A stretch of 64,000 bases of DNA, from NCBI GenBank assembly GCA_963663775.1, contig OY760624.1:930001-994000 (forward strand), in the 5' to 3' direction. This DNA is from G963663775 sp963663775. Lineage in GTDB: Bacteria; Bacillota; Clostridia; Oscillospirales; Butyricicoccaceae. Numbering within the stretch: position 1 is the first letter of the stretch; the number at the start of each line of letters is the position of its first letter. The notes beneath the pieces are model-generated. The model did not search any database, was not told where the DNA came from, and saw only the letters and a program-made list of their open reading frames with translations. The position numbers were made by a program, and so were the translations under genes. Positions 41,788-51,009 of the stretch are shown piece by piece.

Positions 41788-43983
41788 TTATTTTTTTGCC
41801 CAGTATATCTCTATTGTATCATTGTCTTGTAAGATTTCAAGATAGGATGCATTTTTGCCATTTCTTTTCTGTACGATTAAGCCCTGCGGTTTTTCCGGAT
41901 TGATGTCGGTAAATGCCAACAAATCAAAAAACTGATAGGGTGCGCCGTTTGCTTTGGGCGGCAATTCCATCGGCGCATGATTCAGCATGATGTGCAGGGA
42001 TTTGTGTAAATCTGCCGCAGATGCCGTCTGTGCTTCTGCGACCGGAATATGTGCAAGCGGCGGCGCGGTTTTCTGGCTGGATTGCGACGCAGCAGACGAC
42101 GCGGCGGCGGTGCTTTGCTCTGCCGTGCCTGGAAAGGGGGCAGCCACGTGTTGCGCGACCTCCCTGCTTCCTCCCTGCGGTGTCTGCTGCAGCGGCGGAT
42201 GTGTCGGTGCTTTTTTCACCGCCACCAATTGCAGGCGGTCATTTTCCGCAAGCGGCTGCTCTGTAAATGCCTCCTCATCATTGCAAAAGACCCGTATGTT
42301 TTGCAAATCAATTTCTAATGATGCACAAAATGCGCCGATTGTATCCACCTTGTGCAGCACAATTGCATCGCCGTAAGACAGCAGCGTTTCCCCGCTGACC
42401 ACCTGCCCATTGACGGTGATAATGTCCCCAACCGGATACGCTTCTCCGTCCAATGTGATTTCAAAGCTTTGTATGCCCCCCAGCAGTGCTGCAATGGTGA
42501 CGCTGGCATCCTGCCCCTGTTCTGCGGGGATAAAGGTCAGCTCATCTCCGGGGCGCACCGTTTGCGCCAACACTGCCGGTTCATTGTTCAGACAAATTTC
42601 TGCTTGTTTTGGCAGTTCGCCACGCACCATGCGGCGTTCGCCATTGACCGTGCAGTGCAGTGCTCTGCCGCCGCGCGGCATAATCTGGGTATATTGATAC
42701 CCCGCCATTTGCAGAATGCCCAGCACAGAAGTATCCCAGCTGCGCAGCAAATGCAGAGGTTCGCCGTTGACCATAACGGAAAAGGTGTCGCTGTCCTTCT
42801 GCCGAATGGCAGTCAGTGCAATCCCCGTGGGGGTTGCAAACTCCGGACCATATACCTCTTCTTCCGATATAATGGAACGCTTCATATTGAGCCCGCCACC
42901 CACCGCAACACGGTTGCTGTCCAGACCCAGTTCCTTTGCCACCAATGCAGGCAGTCCCACCACTTGGCTGCCGCCGCCTGCCAGAAAAACAGCCGCCGGC
43001 GCATGTCCGCCCGCTTCCAAAATCCGTTCAGCAATGGTCTTTGCCAACTGTGCCACCGTCGGCTCTATGGTTTGCCTTGCCTCTGCAACCGCTATTTCGT
43101 GCGTTTGCCCTAAAATATCCACATAAGAGAGCACGGCATCGTCTTCGCCCTGCAATTGCTGTTTGATGGTTTCTGCCGTGGAAAAATCGACCAAAAGCGC
43201 ATGCATGATTGTCTCTGTAACTTCATCGCCGGCAATGGTTGCCATGGTGTAGGCGGTCACGCTGCCGTCTTCACACAGCGCAATATCCGAGGTGCCGGCA
43301 CCAATGTCAACCAGCACCAAATTCAACTTTCGCAAATCGCTTGGAATGATGGCATTCATTGCCGCGATTGGCTCGAGTGTCAGCCCCGCAACGGTCAATC
43401 CGCATCGACCCATGGTGCTGTAAAGGCTTTCTACCACCGACCGCGGCAAGAATGTCGCAATGATGTGCGCCTGCACGACCTTTCCCTTGTGGTCCAGCAG
43501 ACTGGACATATCATATCCATCTAAGGTGTATTTTTGCACAGCATGACCCACGCAATAAAATGCCGTGTTTTTCTCTTCTTGGCTCGCAAAAATTTCTTCA
43601 TATGCCGCCTGCACCGCCCCCAGTTCCAAATCGGAAATGGTGCGGGATTGAATCGGTTCTTTTTCGCTTAGCTCCTGTGTAAAGGTTGCCTGCATGGTGC
43701 GCAGCACACGCCCTGCCGCTGCGATGTAAACTTTCTTGAGCGACGTACCGATTTTCTGTTCCAGCCGCTGTTTGACCACATCTACAATTTTCGCCGTTTC
43801 GGCAATGTTTTCGATTTGCCCGTCCACGACCGCACGTGTGTTATACTCTTCCCGCTCGACATACTGCACAAAAAAGCGGTCTTCTTCTCCATAGCCTACC
43901 AATCCAATGACGCTGCGTGTACCAATATCCAGTGCAAAAACCAAGTCCCTGTCTGTTTTTTTCTGTCCTGCTTTCACATTCAT
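41788..43983 (-). CDS. Large FtsA-like actin-fold protein
   Basis: The 731-residue protein begins with an FtsA/PilM-type actin-like domain (about 15-390): DLVFALDIGTRSVIGLVGYG, the adenine-binding LVDIGAGTSDIALCEDGSV, AAVFLAGGGSQVVGLPAL and GLNMKRSIISEE. From about 400 on there are several beta-grasp-like repeats (FSVMVNGEPLHLLRSWDTSVL, FEITLDGEAYPVG, IRVFCNDEEAFTEQPL), then a Pro/Ala/Gln-rich linker and a short C-terminal domain (ELPPKANGAPYQFFDLLAF). It is almost twice the length of FtsA and lies in a motility cluster, not beside ftsZ. The ATG at 43983 follows AAGGAAAG. Confidence 0.8.
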   Translation of the reverse strand: MNVKAGQKKTDRDLVFALDIGTRSVIGLVGYGEEDRFFVQYVEREEYNTRAVVDGQIENIAETAKIVDVVKQRLEQKIGTSLKKVYIAAAGRVLRTMQATFTQELSEKEPIQSRTISDLELGAVQAAYEEIFASQEEKNTAFYCVGHAVQKYTLDGYDMSSLLDHKGKVVQAHIIATFLPRSVVESLYSTMGRCGLTVAGLTLEPIAAMNAIIPSDLRKLNLVLVDIGAGTSDIALCEDGSVTAYTMATIAGDEVTETIMHALLVDFSTAETIKQQLQGEDDAVLSYVDILGQTHEIAVAEARQTIEPTVAQLAKTIAERILEAGGHAPAAVFLAGGGSQVVGLPALVAKELGLDSNRVAVGGGLNMKRSIISEEEVYGPEFATPTGIALTAIRQKDSDTFSVMVNGEPLHLLRSWDTSVLGILQMAGYQYTQIMPRGGRALHCTVNGERRMVRGELPKQAEICLNNEPAVLAQTVRPGDELTFIPAEQGQDASVTIAALLGGIQSFEITLDGEAYPVGDIITVNGQVVSGETLLSYGDAIVLHKVDTIGAFCASLEIDLQNIRVFCNDEEAFTEQPLAENDRLQLVAVKKAPTHPPLQQTPQGGSREVAQHVAAPFPGTAEQSTAAASSAASQSSQKTAPPLAHIPVAEAQTASAADLHKSLHIMLNHAPMELPPKANGAPYQFFDLLAFTDINPEKPQGLIVQKRNGKNASYLEILQDNDTIEIYWAKK

Positions 43984-44006
43984 GGCTTCTCTTTCCTTAC
44001 CGGACC

Positions 44007-44906
44007 TCATCCTGCGGCATTGTCTGCCGCTTGTGTGTCCTCTCCGTCCGTTGTTCCATTTGCATCGGTCTGTATCAGGTTCTGCACATATTCTTCCAAG
44101 CACAGCCCCTGCTCTGTCATTTCCTTTGCCGCCTGCGTTCCAACATAGCGAAAATGCCACGGCTCATATAAAATGCCGGTGCTCTCCTGCTTGCTTTCCG
44201 GATAGCGGATGACAAAACCGTATTTCACAGCGTTCACATGCAGCCATCCAAATGCCACCGTATTGGCAAACCCACTGTCCAGCGATTGATAGCTCGAGGT
44301 CACAATATCCACTGCCAACCCCGTGTGATGCTCGCTTGCGCCGGGGGACTGTATGTATTGATTGGTCAGTTCCGCACTCGTGCCGCTGTCATATCCTTGA
44401 GCTTCGTTGCTGGCAATCTCTTCTTGATACAGCGAGGATTGCTTGGAAACGCTGCGATATGCCGATTGCACGATGAGGTCCACACCGCTATCCTTTGCCG
44501 CCTGCAGCATCTGGCGCAGCGAATCTGCCATACGGGTGTCCACCCATTTGTCATCCACCTTCTCCAAGTCCACGGTGAAATCCTGCGGGAGCAAATGGTC
44601 ACGATTGACCAAAATCAAATTCCACGGCAGGCTTGCATAGGGGTCGGTTGGCTCTGCCGGGGTCGTGTCTGTGCTTGCCGCCGCCGTCTGGCTGTCTGTT
44701 GACTGCATCAGCTGGGCATTTGGCTGCGTGACCATGGTATTTTCCTGCAGTGTGCCCTGCACATGTCCCCGCATAAAGAATACTGCCGATGCCACCAGCA
44801 CTGCCAGCACGCCAAGGGTGATATTCCGCCGCAGGGATTGCTTATTGATTACAATTTGCTGCGCCTGCTCCTTTTTCATGTTCTCCTTATGTTTTTTTGT
44901 CATCAT
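44007..44906 (-). CDS. D-alanyl-D-alanine carboxypeptidase, VanY/M15B family
   Basis: The 299-residue protein has an N-terminal membrane anchor (ITLGVLAVLVASAVFFMRG), a Ser/Thr-rich linker and an M15B peptidase domain. Zinc and catalytic motifs are SAYRSVSKQ, SEHHTGLAVDIVTS and YEPWHFRYVG. It would trim peptidoglycan stem peptides outside the membrane. In this context local wall remodelling around flagella is possible. Its start overlaps the stop of the FlhB-like gene by four bases. Confidence 0.9.
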   Translation of the reverse strand: MMTKKHKENMKKEQAQQIVINKQSLRRNITLGVLAVLVASAVFFMRGHVQGTLQENTMVTQPNAQLMQSTDSQTAAASTDTTPAEPTDPYASLPWNLILVNRDHLLPQDFTVDLEKVDDKWVDTRMADSLRQMLQAAKDSGVDLIVQSAYRSVSKQSSLYQEEIASNEAQGYDSGTSAELTNQYIQSPGASEHHTGLAVDIVTSSYQSLDSGFANTVAFGWLHVNAVKYGFVIRYPESKQESTGILYEPWHFRYVGTQAAKEMTEQGLCLEEYVQNLIQTDANGTTDGEDTQAADNAAG

Positions 44907-45394
44907 TCGACATCTTCCTCCTCGCCTGCAGCGGACTGCACCATGCCATCACTATCTACCAACTCCGCTGTCACTTGACGCAGTGCTTGGCGCGGATTCG
45001 GCGCACCGCTGTGTCCGCCTTCTCCCACTTGCAGCTTGGCTGCTACCGTGAGAATTTGGCTGTAAATTTTCGCAACCACTTGATAGAGCTCCTCCGGTAT
45101 ATTGGCACCTACACCAAGCATGCAAAGCATCGATGCCGCACTGTCATCCCGATAGACAGGTATCCCTCGCTGTTCGGCAATGTCGATAATCCGCTCCGCA
45201 ATCGGCCCGTATCCGGATGCAATGACCACAGGGGATGCATCTTTGTCTGCACTGTATTTCAACGCAACCGCTTTTTGCGTGCGGTCTACGCCCTTTCCCT
45301 TGGGCGGCTCCTCTTTCGGGGAATTTGGTTGGTTTTTTTGCCGCCTTTTTTCAATTGTCTTGTCGATGAACTGCTGTCGCTTAGATTTTGACAT
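44903..45394 (-). CDS. FlhB C-terminal-domain homologue (YlqH-like)
   Basis: The 163-residue protein corresponds to the cytoplasmic domain of FlhB (about 35-125): KAVALKYSADKDASPVVIAS, GPIAERIIDIAEQRGIPVYRDD, LGVGANIPEELYQVVAKIY. The membrane part and the NPTH cleavage site are absent. Bacillus YlqH is a similar stand-alone protein that can support FlhB function. It overlaps the preceding gene by 14 bases, and that pairing matches the ylqG-ylqH order in Bacillus. Confidence 0.85.
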   Translation of the reverse strand: MSKSKRQQFIDKTIEKRRQKNQPNSPKEEPPKGKGVDRTQKAVALKYSADKDASPVVIASGYGPIAERIIDIAEQRGIPVYRDDSAASMLCMLGVGANIPEELYQVVAKIYSQILTVAAKLQVGEGGHSGAPNPRQALRQVTAELVDSDGMVQSAAGEEEDVE

Positions 45395-47219
45395 CTACAC
45401 CCACCCTCTTATATGGAAGTGACTTAAATACATCCATCAAAGACCGTGCCTTTAACAGCGGGGCAAGCCGCACTTGCCCAATACGATAGGTATATCCCTT
45501 CAATGCGTTTGTAATATCTGATAAATAAGATTTCATCTGCTTTTCATACTCCTGCGGACAGTATAAATGAATATCAATGGTTTTATCATGCGCAAACACC
45601 TCTGCTTCAAATCGTCCCACGGCTTCTGCATCCACCACCATGAGCAAGTGAATCCCATGGTCTACTCCAGGCGGCATATCCTTGGCATCGCTTTCTGGAT
45701 TGATCCAGATTTCTGCAAACGCACGTATCTGTTCAAAATATGCCGGCACCACGAAATGCAGAAGCGGTGTAAAGTTGCACGGCGAGGACAGCAAGCTGGA
45801 CAAAATGTTATCGAGCCGCTTTTCTTCCGAACTGCTCAGTTCTTCTTTGGACGCCTCCTTTGCAATCATCCCCACCAAGGCATCCATCACCTTAGAGGGC
45901 AGCCGCTCCATGGCTTCTGCGCTGTTTTCAAAGCCGCCCGCCTTTTCTGCGGATTCCCATGCTGCGCCCTGCATCGCCGCAGCATGCTGACGCTTGGGTG
46001 CAGGCTCCTGCTCCTTCCCCGCCGTCTGCGGAGATGTGGGGTTCTCCTGCTCCTCTGGGTTCTCCGCCGCACGTTTCTGCCGTGGGACTTCCGTCGGCTC
46101 TTCTGGCAGGTCACTCTGCTCCTGCGGGGGCAACGGCTCATCCGTTTCGCTCTCAGCTGGCAGATCCGCTGCATTGCGCACGGGTGCGTTCGTCTCTGCC
46201 GCACGGCTTTGCTGCGGCATTTCCTGCAAGCTTCCTTGCGATGCCTGTGGGGTGTCCCATCCGTTTCGTGCCAGACGAACCCCTGCCTGCTCGGCGCCAT
46301 CCTCCGGCTTCCCATTTCGCACCCATGTGAGAAATTCTCCTGCAAATTTTGTTAACTTTTGCCGTGAAGACCCATTGAGCATTTGGCGCAGCCGCACCAC
46401 TGCCTCTTGAAAAAACGTCACACTTTCATTGTATCGTGACAGATTATAGGTCGTAATGGAAATTGTTTTCGAGATTTTCGGCGAATATAAAATGCTGTTT
46501 TCAATGTCCCGCAGCAAGCTGAGCGTTTCGCCCTTCAGCTTGTCAAACGGCACCGAATCATCCTGCCGATAGACGCTCACCAGCTGTGCAATGCGGCCGG
46601 TTAAGCTCTTGCTGGAGTTTAAATTCTTTTCCAGATACACCAAACTGTTGGCGACCGCATCCAAAATATCTTCATGGCACAGTAAATTGTTCATCGAACG
46701 CATTAAATTGGCAATTGCCCGCTGTGTTTCCCCCTGTGATGTTTTCGACAGGCTGATTTCTCGCAAGAAATCAAAAAACGGTCCTTTGAACAGCGTTGCT
46801 GAATTTTCCTGTCGCTGCATTTCCTGCGCAAGCTCCTCCGGGTCTATCAGCAGCTGATGAAACATTTGTTCAATCTCGGGCGTAACCGTGTTGTTATTTG
46901 CCGGAAGCAGCGTGTAAATCTCCTCCAGCATCGAAATATTTTTCAGAAAGGATACAGTAACGTCCGGATCCTTGAGCATATCGAGCAGGATGGACGGTGT
47001 GTCGTTGCCTTTCAGCTTCGCATTATTCTGCCCCAACAGCTCGCTTTGATTATGCGTCTGAATCACGCGATTTGGTTGCTGAAGATTGAACTCATTGGTC
47101 GGTTGTAACCCCGGTTTTGGTTGAACCGGCTGATTCTTTTCCACTACAGGCGTGGATACTCTTAATATGTCGGCCAAGCCATTCACCTCTCCCCTATGAC
47201 TGACGGATTCGATACGCAT
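45381..47219 (-). CDS. YlqG-like protein with a FliK-type C-terminal region
   Basis: The 612-residue protein is mostly helical in the first 300 residues (ILLDMLKDPDVTVSFLKNISML, HEDILDAVANSLVYLEKNL). A Pro/Glu/Gln-rich disordered linker covers about 320-430. The end (LMVVDAEAVGRFEAEVFAHD, KTIDIHLYCPQEYEKQMKSYL) resembles the FliK C-terminal hook-length-control domain. The gene precedes an FlhB-like gene, as ylqG does in Bacillus. A role in export or substrate switching is inferred, not shown. Confidence 0.65.
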   Translation of the reverse strand: MRIESVSHRGEVNGLADILRVSTPVVEKNQPVQPKPGLQPTNEFNLQQPNRVIQTHNQSELLGQNNAKLKGNDTPSILLDMLKDPDVTVSFLKNISMLEEIYTLLPANNNTVTPEIEQMFHQLLIDPEELAQEMQRQENSATLFKGPFFDFLREISLSKTSQGETQRAIANLMRSMNNLLCHEDILDAVANSLVYLEKNLNSSKSLTGRIAQLVSVYRQDDSVPFDKLKGETLSLLRDIENSILYSPKISKTISITTYNLSRYNESVTFFQEAVVRLRQMLNGSSRQKLTKFAGEFLTWVRNGKPEDGAEQAGVRLARNGWDTPQASQGSLQEMPQQSRAAETNAPVRNAADLPAESETDEPLPPQEQSDLPEEPTEVPRQKRAAENPEEQENPTSPQTAGKEQEPAPKRQHAAAMQGAAWESAEKAGGFENSAEAMERLPSKVMDALVGMIAKEASKEELSSSEEKRLDNILSSLLSSPCNFTPLLHFVVPAYFEQIRAFAEIWINPESDAKDMPPGVDHGIHLLMVVDAEAVGRFEAEVFAHDKTIDIHLYCPQEYEKQMKSYLSDITNALKGYTYRIGQVRLAPLLKARSLMDVFKSLPYKRVGVDVKI

Positions 47220-47324
47220 ACCGTCTCATATTTATTTATCGCACGAAGTCCGCAAAAAATCAATATGCAATCCACAAAATTTCCACACAAATTCTTGTAG
47301 CCTACAAAAAAAATCCAAAACCCC

Positions 47325-47353
47325 CTTACATTTAATAAAAAAAGTGTTATAAT
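47325..47353 (+). promoter_or_regulatory. Promoter of cheA-cheW
   Basis: CTTACA (47325-47330) and TATAAT (47348-47353) are 17 bases apart, 60 bases before cheA. The sequence looks like sigma-A rather than sigma-28. Confidence 0.55.
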
Positions 47354-47412
47354 AAATTTGTCAAATATCCTCCTTGAGGTTAAAGTAGAATTTTGTAGAA
47401 GCAGGTGGAATT

Positions 47413-49506
47413 ATGAGTACAGTCGATCCCGGCATGGAAGCATTGCTGGATACTTTCATTTACGAAACCAATACAATGCTTGAACAACTGGACGAGATCC
47501 TACTCGAGTCCGAACGCGCAAAAGGCATCAGTGAGGAAAACATCAACAGTATCTTCCGCATCACACATACGATTAAGGGTTCTGCCGCCATGATGGGCTT
47601 TAGCAGCATTTCCAGCTTGGCGCATGCAGTAGAAGATGTGTTCTATATCATCCGTGAAACCCCCAGTAAGCTAAATCTGGTTTTTGATGCGATTTTCGAT
47701 TTGGTCTTCCAGACCTCCGACCTCTTGAAGGGCGAGATGGAACGCATCCACGATGATGACTATGTTGAAAGTGACCCCTCTGGCCTCATTGCACAGCTCA
47801 AGCAACAGGCTGCCATTATGAAGGATGAAGCAGCTGCGCCTGCCGCACAGGAAGCTCCCATGGCTTCTTCGCAGCCTTCTGCCGCAGCGCCTGCACCGGC
47901 AGCTTCCGATGACGTGCGCATTCGTGTTTTCTTTGAAGACGATTGTCAGATGGAAAACATGCGTGCATTTATGCTGATGACACAGCTGCAGCCGCACTGT
48001 TCCCAATTGGATTCGGATCCTCCGCATCCGGAATCAGACGGCAGTTTGTGCCAATCCATCATTGACAACGGCTTTTTGGTCATTTGCAAACCGCTTGACT
48101 CTTTGGATGCGATTATCAAGGTGGTGGAAAGCTCTCTTGAAATCAAATCTTATGAAGTCTTGTCGACACCAACCGAGGCGGCGGCGCCCGCAGCAGCACC
48201 GGAATCGCCTGCAGCTCCTGCGCAGCCCGCAGCGGCACCAACACCTGCGCCCGCTCCTGTAGCGACACCCGCAGCCCCTGCACGCCCAAGTGCAGATGCT
48301 GCCGTGGCTCCCAAAAGCTCCGGCGGTTCTAAGCAAAGCCTTATTAGCGTCAGTCAGGCAAAGCTTGACCACCTTCTGGATCTTGTGGGTGAGTTGGTCA
48401 CCGCAGAATCCATGGTTGCCTCGAATCCGGATTTGCGTGGATTGAAGTTGGATAATTTCCACAAATCAACCCGTGAACTGCGCAAGCTGACCGATGAATT
48501 GCAGGATGTCGTAATGTCCATCCGCATGGTGCCCTTGCATGGCACATTCCAAAAGATGAATCGAATTGTGCGTGACATGTGCAAAAAACTCGACAAAAAG
48601 GTTGATTTGATTGTCGAAGGCGGCGATACAGAGGTGGATAAAACCATCAACGATGCCATTGCTGACCCCTTCATGCACATGATTCGCAACTCCATTGACC
48701 ATGGCATCGAAATGCCAGCTGACCGTGTTCGCATAGGCAAATCCGAAACCGGTAGCGTCACCTTGTCTGCACGCAATGTCGGCAGTGATATTTTGATTGA
48801 TATTATGGATGACGGCGCAGGCTTGGATGCACAGGCATTGCTAAGCAAAGCCAAGAAGAACGGCTTGCTCAGCAAACCGGAAAGCGAATATTCCGACAAG
48901 GAAGCGTTCCAGCTGATTATGCTCCCTGGATTTTCCACGAATACAGAGGTAACTGAATATTCAGGTCGTGGCGTTGGTATGGATGTTGTGCGCAAAAATG
49001 TAGAAAAAATGGGCGGTACCGTCTCCATCTCCAGCGTTCTACACGAAGGCACGACCTTCACCATCAAAATCCCGCTCACGCTGGCAATTGTAGACGGCAT
49101 GAACATTTCCGTTGGCGACACCGTCTTCACCCTTCCGATTACTTCCATCAAGCAGTCCTTTAAAATTACAGACGAAAAGCAGATTATCCACAACACCAAC
49201 GGCTCGGAAATGATTATGATTCGTGGTGAGTGCTTCCCTGTCATTCATCTGAATGAGTTGTTTGAAATTGAGGGCAAAGCGACAGATATTACCGAAGGCA
49301 TCATGATTCAAGTGGAAAGCGGTGGCATGGGTGCTTGTCTGTATGCGGATGAGCTGCTTGGCGAATACCAAGTGGTTGTAAAACCCTTCCCGGCATTTCT
49401 CAACAAATATAATTTAAAAGACCGTGGTCTGTCCGGCTGCAGCATTCTCGGCGATGGCAGCATCAGTTTGATTCTTGATGTGAACAGCCTGTTAAACAAG
49501 CATTAA
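47413..49506 (+). CDS. cheA: Chemotaxis histidine kinase CheA
   Basis: The 697-residue kinase has an Hpt domain (FRITHTIKGSAAMMGF with His52), a P2 CheY-binding domain (about 165-255), Pro/Ala-rich linkers, a dimerisation domain (LDHLLDLVGELVTAESMVA), an ATPase domain (MIRNSIDHGIEMP, DDGAGLD, GFSTNTEVTEYSGRGVGMDVV) and a C-terminal CheW-like domain. It phosphorylates CheY and CheB in response to receptors. cheW follows 12 bases later. Confidence 0.97.
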   Translation: MSTVDPGMEALLDTFIYETNTMLEQLDEILLESERAKGISEENINSIFRITHTIKGSAAMMGFSSISSLAHAVEDVFYIIRETPSKLNLVFDAIFDLVFQTSDLLKGEMERIHDDDYVESDPSGLIAQLKQQAAIMKDEAAAPAAQEAPMASSQPSAAAPAPAASDDVRIRVFFEDDCQMENMRAFMLMTQLQPHCSQLDSDPPHPESDGSLCQSIIDNGFLVICKPLDSLDAIIKVVESSLEIKSYEVLSTPTEAAAPAAAPESPAAPAQPAAAPTPAPAPVATPAAPARPSADAAVAPKSSGGSKQSLISVSQAKLDHLLDLVGELVTAESMVASNPDLRGLKLDNFHKSTRELRKLTDELQDVVMSIRMVPLHGTFQKMNRIVRDMCKKLDKKVDLIVEGGDTEVDKTINDAIADPFMHMIRNSIDHGIEMPADRVRIGKSETGSVTLSARNVGSDILIDIMDDGAGLDAQALLSKAKKNGLLSKPESEYSDKEAFQLIMLPGFSTNTEVTEYSGRGVGMDVVRKNVEKMGGTVSISSVLHEGTTFTIKIPLTLAIVDGMNISVGDTVFTLPITSIKQSFKITDEKQIIHNTNGSEMIMIRGECFPVIHLNELFEIEGKATDITEGIMIQVESGGMGACLYADELLGEYQVVVKPFPAFLNKYNLKDRGLSGCSILGDGSISLILDVNSLLNKH

Positions 49507-49518
49507 GGAGGGAATGTT

Positions 49519-50010
49519 ATGACGGAAAACTTGACGAACACTGCGAATGTGACGGACACCATCAGTGATGAACTGAGTGGTCGTGTATTGCTTTTCTACA
49601 TAGAATCTACCCTATATGGCATGCCCTTGACGCATGTCATCGAAATCATCAATGTGGAAAAGAGCACACATCTTCCCGGCGTTGCGCCCTACATCAAGGG
49701 TGTCATCAATTTGCGCGGCAAGGTTGTGCCAGTTATTGATGTACGTCTGAAATTTCATCTGCCGGAGCGTGCATATGACGAAAAAACCTGTATCATCGTT
49801 GTCGATATTCATGATATGCATGTTGGCTTGATTGTCGACAGTGTATCTGAAGTCATTACGATTGAATCCACCAACATGGCAACCCCGCCTGATGCAGACG
49901 GCTCTGGCGAGCGTTATCTATCCTCTGTTTCAGAAATCAGCGGAAAAATTGTGCTCAATCTTGATTGCGAACGATTTTTTCACTCTGATTTAGGGTTTAC
50001 TGCTATCTAA
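49519..50010 (+). CDS. cheW: Chemotaxis coupling protein CheW
   Basis: The 163-residue protein is a single CheW domain that links receptors to CheA: VLLFYIESTLYGMPLTHVIE, GVINLRGKVVPVIDVRLKF and VGLIVDSVSEVI. AAGGAGG precedes the ATG. The operon is cheA-cheW-cheR-cheB, with a hairpin between cheW and cheR. Confidence 0.95.
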   Translation: MTENLTNTANVTDTISDELSGRVLLFYIESTLYGMPLTHVIEIINVEKSTHLPGVAPYIKGVINLRGKVVPVIDVRLKFHLPERAYDEKTCIIVVDIHDMHVGLIVDSVSEVITIESTNMATPPDADGSGERYLSSVSEISGKIVLNLDCERFFHSDLGFTAI

Positions 50011-50060
50011 AACATGGCATACGCCCTCTTTTCCCCGCATATTATGCTTTTATAAACAAT

Positions 50061-50100
50061 ACTTGACGCCTCGTACCGCTTGCGGCGCGGGGCGTCAAGT
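50061..50100 (+). terminator. Hairpin between cheW and cheR
   Basis: ACTTGACGCC and GGCGTCAAGT form a perfect 10-bp outer stem with CCGC/GCGG inside. There is no T-run, so it may slow or partly terminate transcription or protect the cheA-cheW mRNA. Confidence 0.55.
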
Positions 50101-50163
50101 ATATCTATCCCTTGCATCATTTCGCATGCAATTTGTTTCCCAATCAATTAAGGAGTGCCGCCT

Positions 50164-51006
50164 ATGCAGCTATATGAACTCATTCATCTGACGGACCAAG
50201 AGTTTCTCGACCTCAAATCGTTTGTCTATCATAAATATGGAATTGATTTGTCGAAAAAACGGCAGCTCATTGAAGGTCGCCTGTCCCACACCCTAAAGGA
50301 CAAGGGGCTAACCTCTTTCAGTCAATACATGAAATTGCTACAAAACGACCCTTCCAGCCAAGAAATCCACACATTTCTCAACAAAATCACCACAAACCAT
50401 TCCTACTTTGGTCGAGAAAATGAGCATTTCGATTTTTTGCACCGTGTGGTTCTTCCGGAACTGGAGCGCACCCGTCATGGGGATTTGCGCATTTGGAGTG
50501 CCGGCTGCTCTGCGGGGCAGGAAGCTTATAATATCGCCATGACCATTGACCAATATTTTGGTGCCAAAAAAGCCCAGTGGGACACCACCATTCTTGCAAC
50601 TGATATTTCCATGGATGTTCTGAACAAGGCGAAGCAAGCCTGCTATCCTGCGGACAACATCGAAGGATTGTCCCCCGCATGGCGTTCACAATATTTCAAC
50701 CGCCTTTCCAACGGTCAATTTCAGGTTTGCGACAAGATTCGGAAAGAAGTGGTGTTTCGTCCGTTCAATCTCATGGATCCCTTCCAGTATAAAAAGCCCT
50801 TTGACATCATTTTTTGCCGAAACGTGATGATTTATTTTGACAAAGAAACCACCGAGCGTTTGGTGCAAAAATTTTATGATGCCAGTGCAAACGGAGCCTA
50901 TTTCTTCATTGGGCATTCAGAATCTCTGAACAAAGCAACCACGCCTTTCACGTATTTACAGCCCGCAACCTATCAGAAACGTATCAATGCCAAAGGAGCT
51001 CGATAA
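50164..51006 (+). CDS. cheR: Chemotaxis protein methyltransferase CheR
   Basis: The 280-residue SAM-dependent enzyme methylates glutamates on chemoreceptors. It has an N-terminal helical domain, then IWSAGCSAGQEAYNIAMTI, ATDISMDVLNKAKQACY, and DIIFCRNVMIYFDKETTERL with the conserved RNVMIYF motif. The ATG at 50164 lies about ten bases after AAGGAG. cheB follows four bases later. Confidence 0.95.
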   Translation: MQLYELIHLTDQEFLDLKSFVYHKYGIDLSKKRQLIEGRLSHTLKDKGLTSFSQYMKLLQNDPSSQEIHTFLNKITTNHSYFGRENEHFDFLHRVVLPELERTRHGDLRIWSAGCSAGQEAYNIAMTIDQYFGAKKAQWDTTILATDISMDVLNKAKQACYPADNIEGLSPAWRSQYFNRLSNGQFQVCDKIRKEVVFRPFNLMDPFQYKKPFDIIFCRNVMIYFDKETTERLVQKFYDASANGAYFFIGHSESLNKATTPFTYLQPATYQKRINAKGAR

Positions 51007-51009
51007 TCT

